Both the position numbers and the translations under genes were made by a program. This document shows, one piece after another, positions 1 through 10,372 of a DNA stretch of 64,000 bases. Source of the stretch: Bolinopsis microptera (lineage: Eukaryota; Ctenophora; Tentaculata; Lobata; Bolinopsidae); assembly GCF_026151205.1 (NCBI RefSeq), contig NC_087074.1:1116001-1180000 (forward strand), written 5' to 3'. A model generated the notes under the pieces. That model was not told the DNA's origin. It was given only the letters and a program-made list of their open reading frames with translations, and did no database searches. Each line of letters starts with the position of its first letter. Positions within the stretch are counted from its first letter, which is position 1.

Positions 1-747
1 TAACTTGACATTGGAGTGTATAAAAGGTGTTGGACGGATTTCCTGAAAACTTTGCGCACTTAGCCACTTAATATAAAGTATATAATGTTCACTTAAAATA
101 CACTGTCAATATGATTTGACAGTCACTTCATAGCAATAAATTAATATGATTTGACTGCATAAATTACAGTACTCTAGCAAGTCCGTCATCCTAGTCGAAG
201 CTTGTCCAACATGATCCACTCCTTGTTTTCAGGATAGGAGCGTCCATGTTGGAGCTGATGTATTATGGAGGGGTCCTCTCTAGGCATTACTCACCAAGGG
301 TCCATACACGATGGGGTTAGGGGGGGTTGTACGTACTGGTAGGGGGCCGTCATGTTTGGGTAATCCATACCTGTAGCAGGTACCATACCTATCTGTTGCT
401 TGTTGGGGCAGGATGAAACCTGGGTGATGAAAATTAGACTGATAATATTAATAGTATTATTACTGCCACAGGTTGTAAGTGCGCGCGGCTGTATCGTGGT
501 GGCTCTCGCGTAATTGGGGCGACAATCATGGGGGTCACGACGTGATACAAAAAAACGTTGTGATGGAATTTTAATTGTATTTTTTTAGTAATTAATTTAT
601 TGTCGTTGAGTATGCCTATAGGTGTATCATGCTTAACATAACTATATAAGAATAATATTGCACCCTTTAGGACATAGGCGGACGCTAAATCTTTTACCTT
701 TTTAATGGGAATGGGAAAAATATATCTAAAAAATACTTGGTGTTATT
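1..747. other. non-coding, no feature recognised
   Basis: AT-rich sequence with no convincing open frame, RNA gene or repeat. It lies downstream of the minus-strand terminal exon at 748-905 and may include its 3' UTR. Confidence 0.4.
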
Positions 748-905
748 TTAAAGTAACCTGTGGGTTTGGGTGGTGCGGCTGGGCGATAGGCGATACTTGA
801 GATAAGAACAGCAGCAACATTTACAACACAAACCGCAAAAGAACACGATAATGAGACCGAACTCCACTAAGGTGCCAATAGTATCAATGCTATCGTCCTC
901 CGGCT
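748..905 (-). CDS. terminal exon of a single-pass membrane protein with poly-Cys juxtamembrane tail (partial)
   Basis: Read on the minus strand from an AG acceptor (906-908, ..AACAAACAG) to a TAA at 748-750, this exon encodes 51 residues in phase 1. It opens with an acidic stretch (PEDDSIDTIG), then a hydrophobic helix (about residues 11-24, LVEFGLIIVFF), then CGLCCKCCCC, then a basic tail ending in HRLL. The order acidic ectodomain stem, helix, cysteine cluster, basic tail is that of a type I membrane protein, and such cysteines are often palmitoylated (general knowledge, not shown here). Upstream exons should lie at higher coordinates, possibly beyond the 13-bp array. An open frame near 2980-3110 on the same strand is a weak candidate, but its phase does not join directly. 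The family was not recognised. The exon is inferred from composition and one splice site only. Confidence 0.45.
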
Positions 906-1544
906 CTGTTTGTTAATAAGGATGAGGGGTTTGGCTGTCGATTATGTATTCGACATTTTCATATTTGTAATAATGTAATAATAATAATACGAAAATTTTT
1001 CAATTCAAATTCCCCTATCTCTTTCTGATAATCTGATAGTGGACAAAATTTTAAAAACCGATGCCTATCCTGCTAATGTAAGTAGTTTAGAAATCGCCAA
1101 AAATAAAATTCGTGGGACTAGTAGGTACGGAAATATATTTTCAGATTTTATGCTCATATTGGATGATGATTAATCACTCTACACTCGACTGTCACGTGAC
1201 TTTTTCAAAATCGTTCTCTAGCTGGTCCTGAACGACTATTCGAATACCCTAACCCTCGATTCTGATTCCCAACCTAACCCTAACCCAATCCTTAACAAAA
1301 TCATATGCTGAACCCTAACCCTAACGAGATCTTGGGACTAACTTTCCTTATTGGTCATATCACGTTGATCGAGACAGTTTTTCGCCAATATCTAGTCAGG
1401 GGAGCATTTTAACCTTGGTCATAAGGTGTTGATTCGGAATCAGCGTCCGAAAATCATCTATTTGAGTTGGTTTTCAACTGTCGGGGGGCCCTTTAGAACA
1501 ATCTCGAAAGATCGATGTAGAGTGATTTAGCACGCTCGCTCATA
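906..1544. other. non-coding; holds short telomere-like repeats
   Basis: No gene seen. It contains interrupted CCCTAA repeats (separate entry) and leads into the 13-bp array. Confidence 0.4.
1243..1325. repeat. interstitial telomere-like CCCTAA repeats
   Basis: Five to six CCCTAA words occur in three short clusters within about 80 bp, separated by unrelated sequence. CCCTAA/TTAGGG is the usual metazoan telomere repeat. The tract is too short and broken to be a chromosome end, so it is best read as an interstitial remnant or chance enrichment. Confidence 0.5.
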
Positions 1545-2762
1545 ATTATCAGGGTAGCTTATCAGGTAGCTTATCAGGGTAGCTTAGCTGGGTAGCTTTA
1601 TCAGGGTAGACTTATCAGGGTAGCTTATCAGGGTAGCTTATCAGGGTAGTTATCAGGGGTAGCCTTATCAGGGTAGCTTATCAGGGGCTTATCAGGGTAG
1701 GCCTTTCGGGTAGGTATCAGGGTAGCTTATCAGGGTTAGCCTTATCAGTGTAGCTTATCTGGGTAGCTTATCAGGGTTCTTATCAGGGTAGCTTATCAGG
1801 GTAGCTTATCAGGTAGCTTTATAGGGTAGCTTAGCTTATTTATCTGGGTAAAGGCTTAGTCAGGGTAGATTATCAGGGTAGCTTATCAGGGGTAGCTTTA
1901 TCAGGTGCTTTTCAGGGTAGCTTATCAGGCGTAGCTTATCAGGGTAGCTTATCAGGGTAGCTATTAGGGTAGCTTATAGGGTATTTATCAGGGTAGCTTT
2001 TCAGGGTAGCTTATCAGGGTAGCTTATCAGAGGTAGCTTATCAGGGTAGCTTATTCAGGGTAGCATATCAGTAGCTTATCAAGGGTTGATTATCAGGGTT
2101 GCTTATTCTGGGTAGCTTATAGGTAGCTTATCAGGGTAGCTTATCAGGGTAGCCATAATTCAGGTAGCTTTAGGGTAGCCTTATCGGGTTGCTTATCAGG
2201 GTAGCTTATTCAGGGTAGCTTATCAGGGTAGCTTATTCAGGTTGCTAATCCTGGGTAGTTATCAGGGTAGCTTATCAGGGTAGCTATCAGGGATTGCTTA
2301 TCAGGGTTAGCTTATCAGGTAGCTTATCGGGGTAGCTTATCAGGGGTAGCTTATAGGGTAGCTTTTCAGGGGTAGCTTATCAGGGTAGCTTATCAGGGTA
2401 GCTTATCAGGGAGCTTTCAGGGTAGCTTATCGGGGTAGCTTATCAGGGTAGCTTATCAGGTAGCTTATCAGGGTAGCTTATCAGGGTAGCTTATCAGGGT
2501 AGCTTATTCAGGGTTGCTTATCAGGGTAGCTTATCAGGTAGGCTTTTCAGGGTAGCTTATCAGGTTGCTTATCGGGTAGCTTATCGGGTAGTCTTATCAG
2601 GGTAGCTTATCAGGGTAGCTTATCAGGGTAGCTTATCAGGTAGCTTATCAGGGTAGCTTTTCAGGGTAGCTTAATTCAGGGTAGCTTATCAGGGTAGCTT
2701 ATCAGGGTAGCTTATCAGGGTAGCTTATCAGGGTTGCTTATCAGGTAGCTTATCAGGGTTAG
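1545..2762. repeat. 13-bp tandem array (GGTAGCTTATCAG)n, about 90 units
   Basis: About 1.2 kb of head-to-tail GGTAGCTTATCAG. Almost every second unit carries a one-base insertion or deletion, with few substitutions. An indel-dominated error pattern in a short-unit array is unusual for natural decay and suggests uncorrected long-read errors. Open frames reaching into its right edge are incidental. Confidence 0.9.
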
Positions 2763-2964
2763 AAGAAACACGTTATCTTGAAGGCAGGTCCTGCCTCCGA
2801 GCTCGCTTTGCAAAGGGACTAGGTGAGTGGCTTGCTGTTGTTCATTACTCAATACTTCATAGCAAAGGGAAGGGCCACCTCGATTCAAGATCGTATATTG
2901 AGGATCAAAAATCGAATATAATATGCAAATGACCCCTTTAAGTTTTCGTGATACTGATATGCAA

Positions 2965-3117
2965 CATACAAGAAACTTCACATGTGCTATTTCGTTGTCG
3001 GCAGCGATCCCAATCGACAGCGGATTCAAGTCGGATCCCACGATCGTAGTAATTGTAAGCCTGTCCTGTACTTGTACTGGGGTAATCAGAGTGGGAACAG
3101 TAGTAGTATCAGGGTTT
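2965..3117 (-). other. possible exon, open on both strands
   Basis: This GC-richer patch is open on both strands. The minus frame reads like an extracellular Thr/Ile/Val-rich segment (..TTTVPTLITPVQVQD..) and could end at a GTATGT donor. The plus frame is Cys/Ser-rich and ends at 3120. No acceptor fits the minus frame cleanly, because a stop lies just before it. It is listed as a weak candidate only. Confidence 0.15.
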
Positions 3118-3353
3118 TAGACTTCTATTCATGTTGCTTAAAAGTGTGGTAATTTCACGATAGGTGACCGGACTACTATAAATGTGTTAAGTTTTCTTCG
3201 TATTCCAAAATGAAAATCAAGCAGAAAATCATCAATCTGAGGACTAAAATGCTTCATTTAGTCAATAATTCAAGGAAAACAAACAAATTTTACCTTTACG
3301 GAGGACATTATTCATCCTCGAAAGCATTCATGAATCAGTATTTAATTTAACCA

Positions 3354-3410
3354 ACCTTATCCGGATTTATTTGAACGGAAATTAATGTCGTTCAATAAAG
3401 TACGTGATAA
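3354..3410. mobile_element. foldback/MITE family copy 1
   Basis: Near-palindrome of the form CCTTATCCGGA-TTTATTTGAACGG ... CGTTCAA-TAAA..GTGATAA around the centre ATTAATGT. It is one of five related copies in the window (also near 6755, 13961, 40053 and 42979). The consensus arm is TACCTTATCGGACCTTATTT. No coding capacity. Confidence 0.6.
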
Positions 3411-3479
3411 TTTTTGGGGCGAGCGGAATTAGTAAGAGTTAAAACACATAATAAGCCAGCGAGGGGTATAGAAATTCTG

Positions 3480-3605
3480 GACGGTGTATGCTGGGAAAAT
3501 TTAGTATGCGACTGATGTATGTACACAGTTTTGGTAAGTTGGTGTCTACAGAGTTAGGTTCGCCGAAGTACTAATATTAAGAAAGTTAGCGAGTTTTATT
3601 GGTTA
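3480..3605. repeat. dispersed repeat cassette, copy A
   Basis: The segment with AAATTTAGTATGCGACTGAT and, about 70 bp later, GTACTAATATTA..AAGTT..AGTTTTATTG recurs diverged at 6055-6190. In this copy the foldback element lies to the left. In the other copy it lies about 560 bp to the right. The cassette is probably part of an old transposon. Confidence 0.5.
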
Positions 3606-4146
3606 ATAAATTTATTTGAACAAAACAATTTTTCCCCAAAAAAATTCACGTTACATTCTGGCAAAGGCCTCAGACCACCCCCCCACCGGCCCCCCGTTCA
3701 GCAATTTCCCTACCAGCCCTTCCCCTCGGCTGCTAACTCATATTATGTGAACGCTCCATACCCTCAACTCAAATTGTTCAATATTCCTGCTCGAACTTTG
3801 AAGCTATCAGTATAACGATAGTCGTAGACTTGTAGACTGTCCCTCATCACGTCGAGACCATTGGATTGGATATAATTAGTTGGTGCACAATAATATTATA
3901 ATGGACTATTTACTATGACTATGTGGTACTGGAATTAGGACATGATGTGTTGGGGGAAAGCACCGACTGACTCAAAAAACAAAGAAGTAAAACTTAATAA
4001 GAGTTATCGGGTTACAAAACCAAATAGATACAACTTTGAAGGAGAGCCAAGTGTGAGGCTACAATATGAAAACAATTGCACTGCCACACTTGAAATTTGT
4101 ATCTGATGAGTGCGTAGTAACTGACCACAGCTATATACCTAATATA

Positions 4147-4240
4147 CTTTAATCATTTCAAATTTATTACTAAACTTTGAACATATTTTCGATTTTTCAG
4201 GTTTGGAGTACGCCTTGAGTTGATCAGTACGATTAGTAAA
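4147..4240. repeat. left copy of ~92-bp direct repeat flanking the LINE fragment
   Basis: Shares about 92 bp with 5955-6048, including GATTTTTCAGGTTTGGAGTA and GATCAGTACGATTAGTAA, with only a few differences. The LINE reading frame diverges into this repeat, so the last residues of the minus-strand 4139-4573 frame are host or repeat sequence, not endonuclease. Confidence 0.75.
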
Positions 4241-4630
4241 CATACATTCCGTGTATCTAGCTTTCTTTGTATAAGGAGGCCTGTATATGTTCACAAAGCG
4301 AATCGAATCTGTCTCAGTCTCAGATTGGAGCAATGCTTCCATAACCTGGAACGTTTTGTACTTAGTTACCTTTTCATTAACTTTTAAGGTTATTTCTGGT
4401 CTGTAAAGGAAAGCAATACCTCCTCCACCTCTGTGTTTCCTAGGATTTGATAGTATCTCCCAGCCATAACTCTTGATCTCTTGAATCTTTACACTATCTG
4501 CCTCCTTAAGGAACGTTTCCTGTACAAAGCAAACATCACATTTCTGATCATTGAGGTGCTCCATCACTCCCACTGTCTTATTTACAAGCGATCTGACATT
4601 AAAGGTTCCAACCCTTAGGTTTTTGTTCTC
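4241..4630 (-). pseudogene. LINE ORF2, N-terminal part of AP-endonuclease domain (truncated)
   Basis: Read on the minus strand, the frame opens inside the end of ORF1 with ..RVGTFNVRSLVNK and continues past a Met at 4573. TFNVRSL and CFVQETF match the first two motifs of APE-type LINE endonucleases (the catalytic Asn and Glu), followed by GGGGIAFLYRP and VNIYRPP. The frame is cut at about 130 residues, before the later endonuclease motifs and the whole reverse transcriptase, where sequence passes into the 92-bp repeat. In intact elements this protein nicks target DNA and copies the RNA. This copy cannot. Confidence 0.8.
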
Positions 4631-5808
4631 TTTGTCATTAGCTCCTTTACCCTGATTTGGTAGGAGTTTTTTGCATCACTTGATGAGTGAGTTCTGGACA
4701 TCACCCACAGTTTTTCTCTCACATAAAACGGACAAAGAGTGTCTGACGCCTTGTGTCTTGGATCTGACTTCTCTGATCGATTCTTGCTATGTGAACAGTT
4801 TGTGCATCGTATGTCCCCTGCCTGTTTCTCTTTCTTCTTAATACAGTCCTTCGATTTGTGGCTTCCTGCACAGTAGAAACATGTTGGGTCTGAGTCCTTG
4901 GACTTGCAGTATATGGATCCACTTGTATGACCAAAACCTTGACAGTGATAACACTGTATAACGTGATACCTGTCTCTGACAGGGTACATTTCCAATCCCA
5001 GACAGATCCTGTTTCCAGCCTTTTTGATAACTTCCCTTATAGCCGGTGAAACCTGTAAAACGGCAAACCTATCCTTGTCATCCATAAAGACAGCCTTGAA
5101 CTCATCACCATTTTCCATCAGGGTCTTGATAGTGTCATTCTTCTTCAGGACACCCTCCACTAGCTCTTCTTTCGTCTTTATGTCTGCATCAAGGCCTGAG
5201 ATAGTTATCTTTGGATTAAGCTTCCTCAGTTCTTCCGACTTAGATGTGACGTTATATTTGGATTTAAGCGCTTCTTCTGCATGACCTAGATCCTCTTTGG
5301 ATTTGAACACCAGTCTGGCAACACCTTCAGTTTTAGGGGGATTAGCCCTAACTACAGGAATATTGCTCAGTTTTCGCTTAAGATCCTTTTTCACAACTGT
5401 TATCCATTCTTCACCCGAGATTTTAATATCTCCATCAGGTCCCAAGTCCTCAGACTTCTTTTCAACCACCAAAGTGTGCCTGACCTTCTCAGTATGCAAA
5501 GACTTCACACCAGAATAACCTGACTGAGCTGTTGCCAAGCTCTCCTGAATAATATGTGGCAGTGTAGAAGCTAGTTCCTCTCTTACAATAGCTAAAACCT
5601 GTGCATGTGTACTGGATTCTTGTGGGCAAGACAGAGCTTCGATTGCTTTTTCAGCTAAATTGTAGGCCATTTTTAGGGACTGCCAAATGCCCTCCTTTGT
5701 ATTAGTACACTTTTTAACATCATCACACTCAGATATTCTTACCTTAAGGGAGGTGTTGATTTTCTCCAACTCTATCTCCAGTTTCTTCTTCAACTTCATA
5801 TCAGCCAT
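4615..5808 (-). CDS. LINE ORF1, Gag-like nucleic-acid-binding protein with zinc knuckles
   Basis: An intact 397-codon frame starts at a Met at 5808. The N-terminus is charged and helical (MADMKLKKKLEIELEK), a likely coiled coil. The middle is an RRM-like segment (about 145-270: ARLVFKSKED, NPKITISGLD, RFAVLQVSP). The C-terminal third has CCHC-type knuckles (about 287-345: CYHCQGFGHTSGSIYC, CFYCAGSHKSKDC, CTNCSHSKN). This order is that of Jockey/CR1-like LINE ORF1 proteins, which package the element RNA in the cytoplasm. ORF2 overlaps its 3' end in another frame. The ORF is undamaged although the element is truncated, so the insertion is fairly young or the frame is maintained. Confidence 0.85.
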   Translation of the reverse strand: MADMKLKKKLEIELEKINTSLKVRISECDDVKKCTNTKEGIWQSLKMAYNLAEKAIEALSCPQESSTHAQVLAIVREELASTLPHIIQESLATAQSGYSGVKSLHTEKVRHTLVVEKKSEDLGPDGDIKISGEEWITVVKKDLKRKLSNIPVVRANPPKTEGVARLVFKSKEDLGHAEEALKSKYNVTSKSEELRKLNPKITISGLDADIKTKEELVEGVLKKNDTIKTLMENGDEFKAVFMDDKDRFAVLQVSPAIREVIKKAGNRICLGLEMYPVRDRYHVIQCYHCQGFGHTSGSIYCKSKDSDPTCFYCAGSHKSKDCIKKKEKQAGDIRCTNCSHSKNRSEKSDPRHKASDTLCPFYVREKLWVMSRTHSSSDAKNSYQIRVKELMTKRTKT

Positions 5809-5954
5809 AATGCCCTGTCAAGTACTGAGGACCAGACTCGGATTTCCAAACTCTTTAGTTCTGAGAAAAACTATACAGTAGTATTGAAGTAAGATTCCAA
5901 ATCCTCAAATTATTTGTTATATAGTAGTGTTGAAAGTATTAAAGTATTAAAACC

Positions 5955-6048
5955 ATATCATTTCCAATTTATTACTAAACTTTGAACTTATTTTCGATTT
6001 TTCAGGTTTGGAGTACGCCTTGATCAGTTGATCAGTACGATTAGTAAG
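5955..6048. repeat. right copy of ~92-bp direct repeat flanking the LINE fragment
   Basis: Matches 4147-4240 with a few substitutions and a three-base difference near TTGATCAGTTGATCAG. On its right it runs directly into the cassette at 6055-6190, which suggests that the repeat plus cassette was the target sequence before insertion. Confidence 0.75.
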
Positions 6049-6054
6049 TTTTTC

Positions 6055-6190
6055 GTATAAAAATGCTGACGGGTGTAGGCAGGAAAAATTAGTATGCGAC
6101 TGATTTAAACAGTTGGTCAACAGAGTTTAGTTCACCGAGGTACTAATATTATGGAAATTAGAAAAGTTTTATTGTTAATAAAATTGCAAA
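6055..6190. repeat. dispersed repeat cassette, copy B
   Basis: Diverged copy of 3480-3605, sharing TTAGTATGCGACTGAT and GAGGTACTAATATTA-type words. It abuts the right direct repeat of the LINE fragment. Confidence 0.5.
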
Positions 6191-6754
6191 GAGGGAGAAT
6201 CTGCAATTATTTTGGACAATTTGCTTAAAGGAAGGAATTCTAGCAATGAGGAATGTAAATTTGGACTACACCTTGGCGGTCGCCCCCCCTGCCCCCCCCT
6301 CTTCCTACACCCCTGAATCGCAATGATTTTCTGGAAGATACTGTGATATGTTAATAGCTTTCAGAGGTGATTTAACGGGTGATACTTGGGTGGTCTGAAA
6401 ATCCACAGCAGGCAAGCAAAACGTTCAAACAATCATCACAACTGTAGATAATAGGACCGGGCCGATTCTTGGTCCATCCCATTCCCATCCTAGCGGCCAA
6501 TAGCAATCGATGAGTTATTTCACGTGACTCAGATATGACCAATCAATTAATAGTGTAATCGCATTATACGCAGTTAGATTAGCGTATATAACTGAACACT
6601 ACTAGTTATTTATCCATAACGTTCAGAACGTGAGATGAGTTTTAGTGAACGCATGTACAAAAAATATTTAGTGAACGTTCCGTACGTGCATTACAACTAA
6701 AAATTTTAAATACACCCTCGATCGAAGGCATTCATGATCAATATTTAATTTAAC
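6191..6754. other. non-coding, no feature recognised
   Basis: Contains C-rich homopolymer runs near 6285 and otherwise AT-rich sequence. No open frame or repeat could be supported. Confidence 0.4.
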
Positions 6755-6822
6755 TACCTTATCCGGACTTTATTTGAACGGAAATTAATGTCCGTTCAAA
6801 AAAGTCCGATAATTATAAGGTA
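6755..6822. mobile_element. foldback/MITE family copy 2
   Basis: TACCTTATCCGGACTTTATT on the left pairs with AAAAAAGTCCGATAA-TTATAAGGTA on the right around GAACGGAAATTAATGTCCGTTC. The left flank (GCATTCATGA..TATTTAATTTAAC) is shared with copy 1, so either the element is longer than its palindrome or both copies sit in one larger repeat. Confidence 0.65.
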
Positions 6823-7027
6823 CTGAAAAATTTAATAGGCAAAATAATATATGTACCAATCTATAAGTATAAGGTTATATTTCTAAAATGAAAAGCTCAT
6901 AATTGTCGCCGTCTGATAAACGGACGAACTATCATTTTGAGTATCAAGTAGAACATTCACATCTCCGTGCGTAACAAAATAAAACTGGAAATTATACCAT
7001 CTAACTTATAGTATTAATGTCTAATAG

Positions 7028-7087
7028 TAATTAACTAATTATTAATTAACTAATTAGTAATTAACTAATTAGTAATTAACTAATTAC
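7028..7087. repeat. 15-bp AT-rich tandem repeat
   Basis: About four units of TAATTAACTAATTAG. Each unit is itself nearly palindromic. Confidence 0.8.
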
Positions 7088-7620
7088 CCCTGTAGTGTAT
7101 CACTAATGTCTAATAGTAATAGTATTACCCTATAGGGGTAAATCCTGTGTAATCCTGCAGGGGATTTATATCTTGGTACTTGCTATTTCAGTATTGGGAT
7201 GGAGCAGCTGCATGAGCCATATCGTGTAAACTATGAAAACAAAACCAATATAGTCATACTGCTGAGAGTGAGCGGCGTGTAAACAAATAGAAGGAACCTC
7301 ATTACGGTGCGGCGTGAATTAGATTAGTCACGAGACTGTCATCGTTACATTGAATAACGGAGGTTCAAAGGACCAGGGGGGGGGTCTTCATGATCTTTTC
7401 CTGAAATTGACTTTAGATAGTTCAAGGGAGTTCAAAAGCCAGAAGGTCAACTCAGCAAAAATGTTGTTAAAGCTCTTTTTCAAAGTCTAGAATAAAACTA
7501 AGTTCTGAGGAAACAAACACAAATTAAGTTACTTTGATTCAACAAAACTCAGTTAGGCACGTCACTCCTCTGTTGCGATCATGACTAATAATAAGCAGGA
7601 CTAATAAGATCACTAAATTC

Positions 7621-8041
7621 CAGGCACGTAGCCAGGGGGAGGGGGGGGGGGGGCTAGGGGGGCTTGGATGTCATAACATCCAATCGAACATTCTAGAAGA
7701 CTTCTATAAATAGTCAATAGTGTCCCCTAGACCGTAGGAAATGTCAAAATCTTAAGACAATGAGGCCTGAGTAAGTCGTAAATTCTGACTGAAGAATGCA
7801 GATTGCTGTTGTGAAGTTAGTGTTACCAAGTTTACGTGAGGACTTGATTCTTTTCAATCCCAGTTTATTGCTGTCCTACAAATTTCTTTAATGCCAAATG
7901 TCGTCTAAAACACCCTATTTCGCAAAAATTTTCCGGGAAATTTCCCTGGCCCCCGCCAAGAGGCTCCGCAGATGGATTGGACGCGTCGGCTCGCATCGCT
8001 CGCCGACAGCCCCCCAAAGAAAAATCCTGCCTACGTGCCTG
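7621..8041. mobile_element. non-autonomous hAT-like transposon with perfect 8-bp target duplication
   Basis: The left end reads CAGGCACGTAGCCAGG. The right end, reverse-complemented, reads CAGGCACGTAGGCAGG. The element is flanked by the exact 8-bp duplication CTAAATTC (7613-7620 and 8042-8049). An 8-bp duplication with termini starting CAG is the hAT signature (established knowledge). The 421-bp body includes a G-run near 7640 and a short open frame of no evident function. No transposase is encoded, so it must have been moved by one made elsewhere. Confidence 0.85.
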
Positions 8042-8405
8042 CTAAATTCAACCAATCCTAGAGCTCGTACATCGCGCGTGGGGGAGAAACAGTTGAACTG
8101 ACCGATAATTCAGCTGAAATACAAATTAAAACCGTATAACCGTTCCCAGTTAATTGTTAAAACACATAATAACGATTTATTTTAATTAGTTAGTAAATAA
8201 ACAATTATTTATGTGTGAATCAATAAATGGCGAGTACGAAAGATCGAGCTCGCGGCATAACACTCGTGATGCAACAAAGAAAATTATGTTAGTGTTACTA
8301 TAGACTCATATTTACATAATGATAACAATAACATATTATGTGCACCATGTAGATTTCATTTCATTAAACACGTTTTATTTTGATGAGTGAAAAATTTAGG
8401 ACAGC

Positions 8406-9265
<860 letters not shown>

Positions 9266-10372
9266 CTAGAGCCTAGATCCGGGGAGGCTGGAGTAAGGAG
9301 GAGGCAAGTCATCTTTTGAAAAGGAGTAGGGAGAAGGGTTTTGTTCGCTTGATGTGTCGGGCTCTTCAGGACGGCAGGTGTAAGCAGCAGCTCGAGGGTG
9401 GGGTTGAGGGCTGGGAGGTGCAGGAGTATATGGAGCTGGTGGAGGGCCAGGATAGGGAGGAGTATGGGGAGCATCAATAACCCCAGAAATGTGGGCTAGA
9501 GGAATGTGAGCTGGTGGAATCTGGGCTGGTGGATCAGGGTTTTGTGGACGAGGTGGATTCAGGACGATGAGGATAAGGGCAGTTATCCCGTTGAGGATCA
9601 AAGTGACATATTGACGTGTTATATACATTTTGTTATCCTGATTTTCTTCTGGTGGAGGACTTGCACAAGAGATTGCTTTACTTCCTATACCACCGATAGT
9701 TAGATGTATGATGAATGAGCCAAAAAAAGTTAGCAATGACCGAGTTGCCCTATATTGTTTTGATGTTGTTATGCAGGTGAAGATGACGAGGATGCCTGAC
9801 ACTGCCAAAAGCTCCAGCCAACTTCCCAACCCGCTATTGGCGCAAAGATGCTGATTGCTTGCAGGAGTAACGTAAACAATCTTTCTGACCGTGTATTGAA
9901 AGCAAACCCCCAACAGAATAATTTCTGGGTCCGGCCGATTGGTATTATCTTCAGTTGCCTCGCGCGGCAGAGCAACTGAGCAAACCTTTTTCAGGATGTG
10001 TGCCATTATAACAATGGATGCCAGTCCCATAATTGGGATGGTGCAGTATGTGTAGATGACCCTGGTGTTCGAATAATGATGTTTGGTGCAGTAAACTGTC
10101 AAGTATCCGAGATTGTCGCCGCTGAAGTTCAGTACGAGAGATCCCACAAACGTGAGAAGTCCCTGAGCCAATTTGTTTTCTTTACTTTTGATGGCCGTTA
10201 TGAAACCCACTATAATGGAGATGGTGACCAGCAGAAACCACAGTATCCCCTCCTTCCTGCAGATTACTGAATCGTTCAAGGCGCCATCTGACGCTCTGTA
10301 TATGATCTTTGATAAACAAATTTGGGCAAGAAATCCGGCCAATGTCATACTTGGATTAGGGAGCTGAACCAT
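9266..10372 (-). CDS. membrane protein made of two four-helix repeats with a PPPY tail
   Basis: Single-exon frame of 368 residues on the minus strand, Met at 10372, TAG stop. Residues 9-129 and 149-272 align as two copies of one unit. Each has a first helix ending in K-I-(I/V)-Y, a loop cysteine (Cys38/Cys177), a second helix, a basic loop, a third helix starting LLTF(V/F)GS, a second loop cysteine (Cys95/Cys236) and a fourth helix. Cysteine spacing is 57 and 59 residues, so each half may form its own loop disulfide. Residues 273-368 are Pro-rich (PPAQIPPAH, PYPGPPPAPY) and end in DLPPPYSSLPG. PPxY is the ligand of WW domains such as those of Nedd4 ligases (established), so ubiquitin-linked trafficking is a reasonable inference. 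The family was not recognised. A CAG about 5 bases before the Met could be an acceptor for a 5' UTR exon. Confidence 0.8.
   Translation of the reverse strand: MVQLPNPSMTLAGFLAQICLSKIIYRASDGALNDSVICRKEGILWFLLVTISIIVGFITAIKSKENKLAQGLLTFVGSLVLNFSGDNLGYLTVYCTKHHYSNTRVIYTYCTIPIMGLASIVIMAHILKKVCSVALPREATEDNTNRPDPEIILLGVCFQYTVRKIVYVTPASNQHLCANSGLGSWLELLAVSGILVIFTCITTSKQYRATRSLLTFFGSFIIHLTIGGIGSKAISCASPPPEENQDNKMYITRQYVTLILNGITALILIVLNPPRPQNPDPPAQIPPAHIPLAHISGVIDAPHTPPYPGPPPAPYTPAPPSPQPHPRAAAYTCRPEEPDTSSEQNPSPYSFSKDDLPPPYSSLPGSRL

Larger units (their letters stand above)
4241..5954 (-). mobile_element. non-LTR retrotransposon fragment retaining its 5' part
   Basis: On the minus strand the order is about 150 bp of leader, complete ORF1, then the start of ORF2, and it stops within the endonuclease. 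Reverse transcriptase, 3' UTR and poly(A) are absent. It sits between two ~92-bp direct repeats (4147-4240 and 5955-6048). LINE insertions primed on target DNA normally lose their 5' end. This one lost its 3' end, so another route of integration or a later deletion is implied. Confidence 0.75.

Noticed and set aside
1243-1325. Chromosome end / telomere
   Set aside because: Too few CCCTAA units, interrupted, and non-telomeric sequence continues on both sides.
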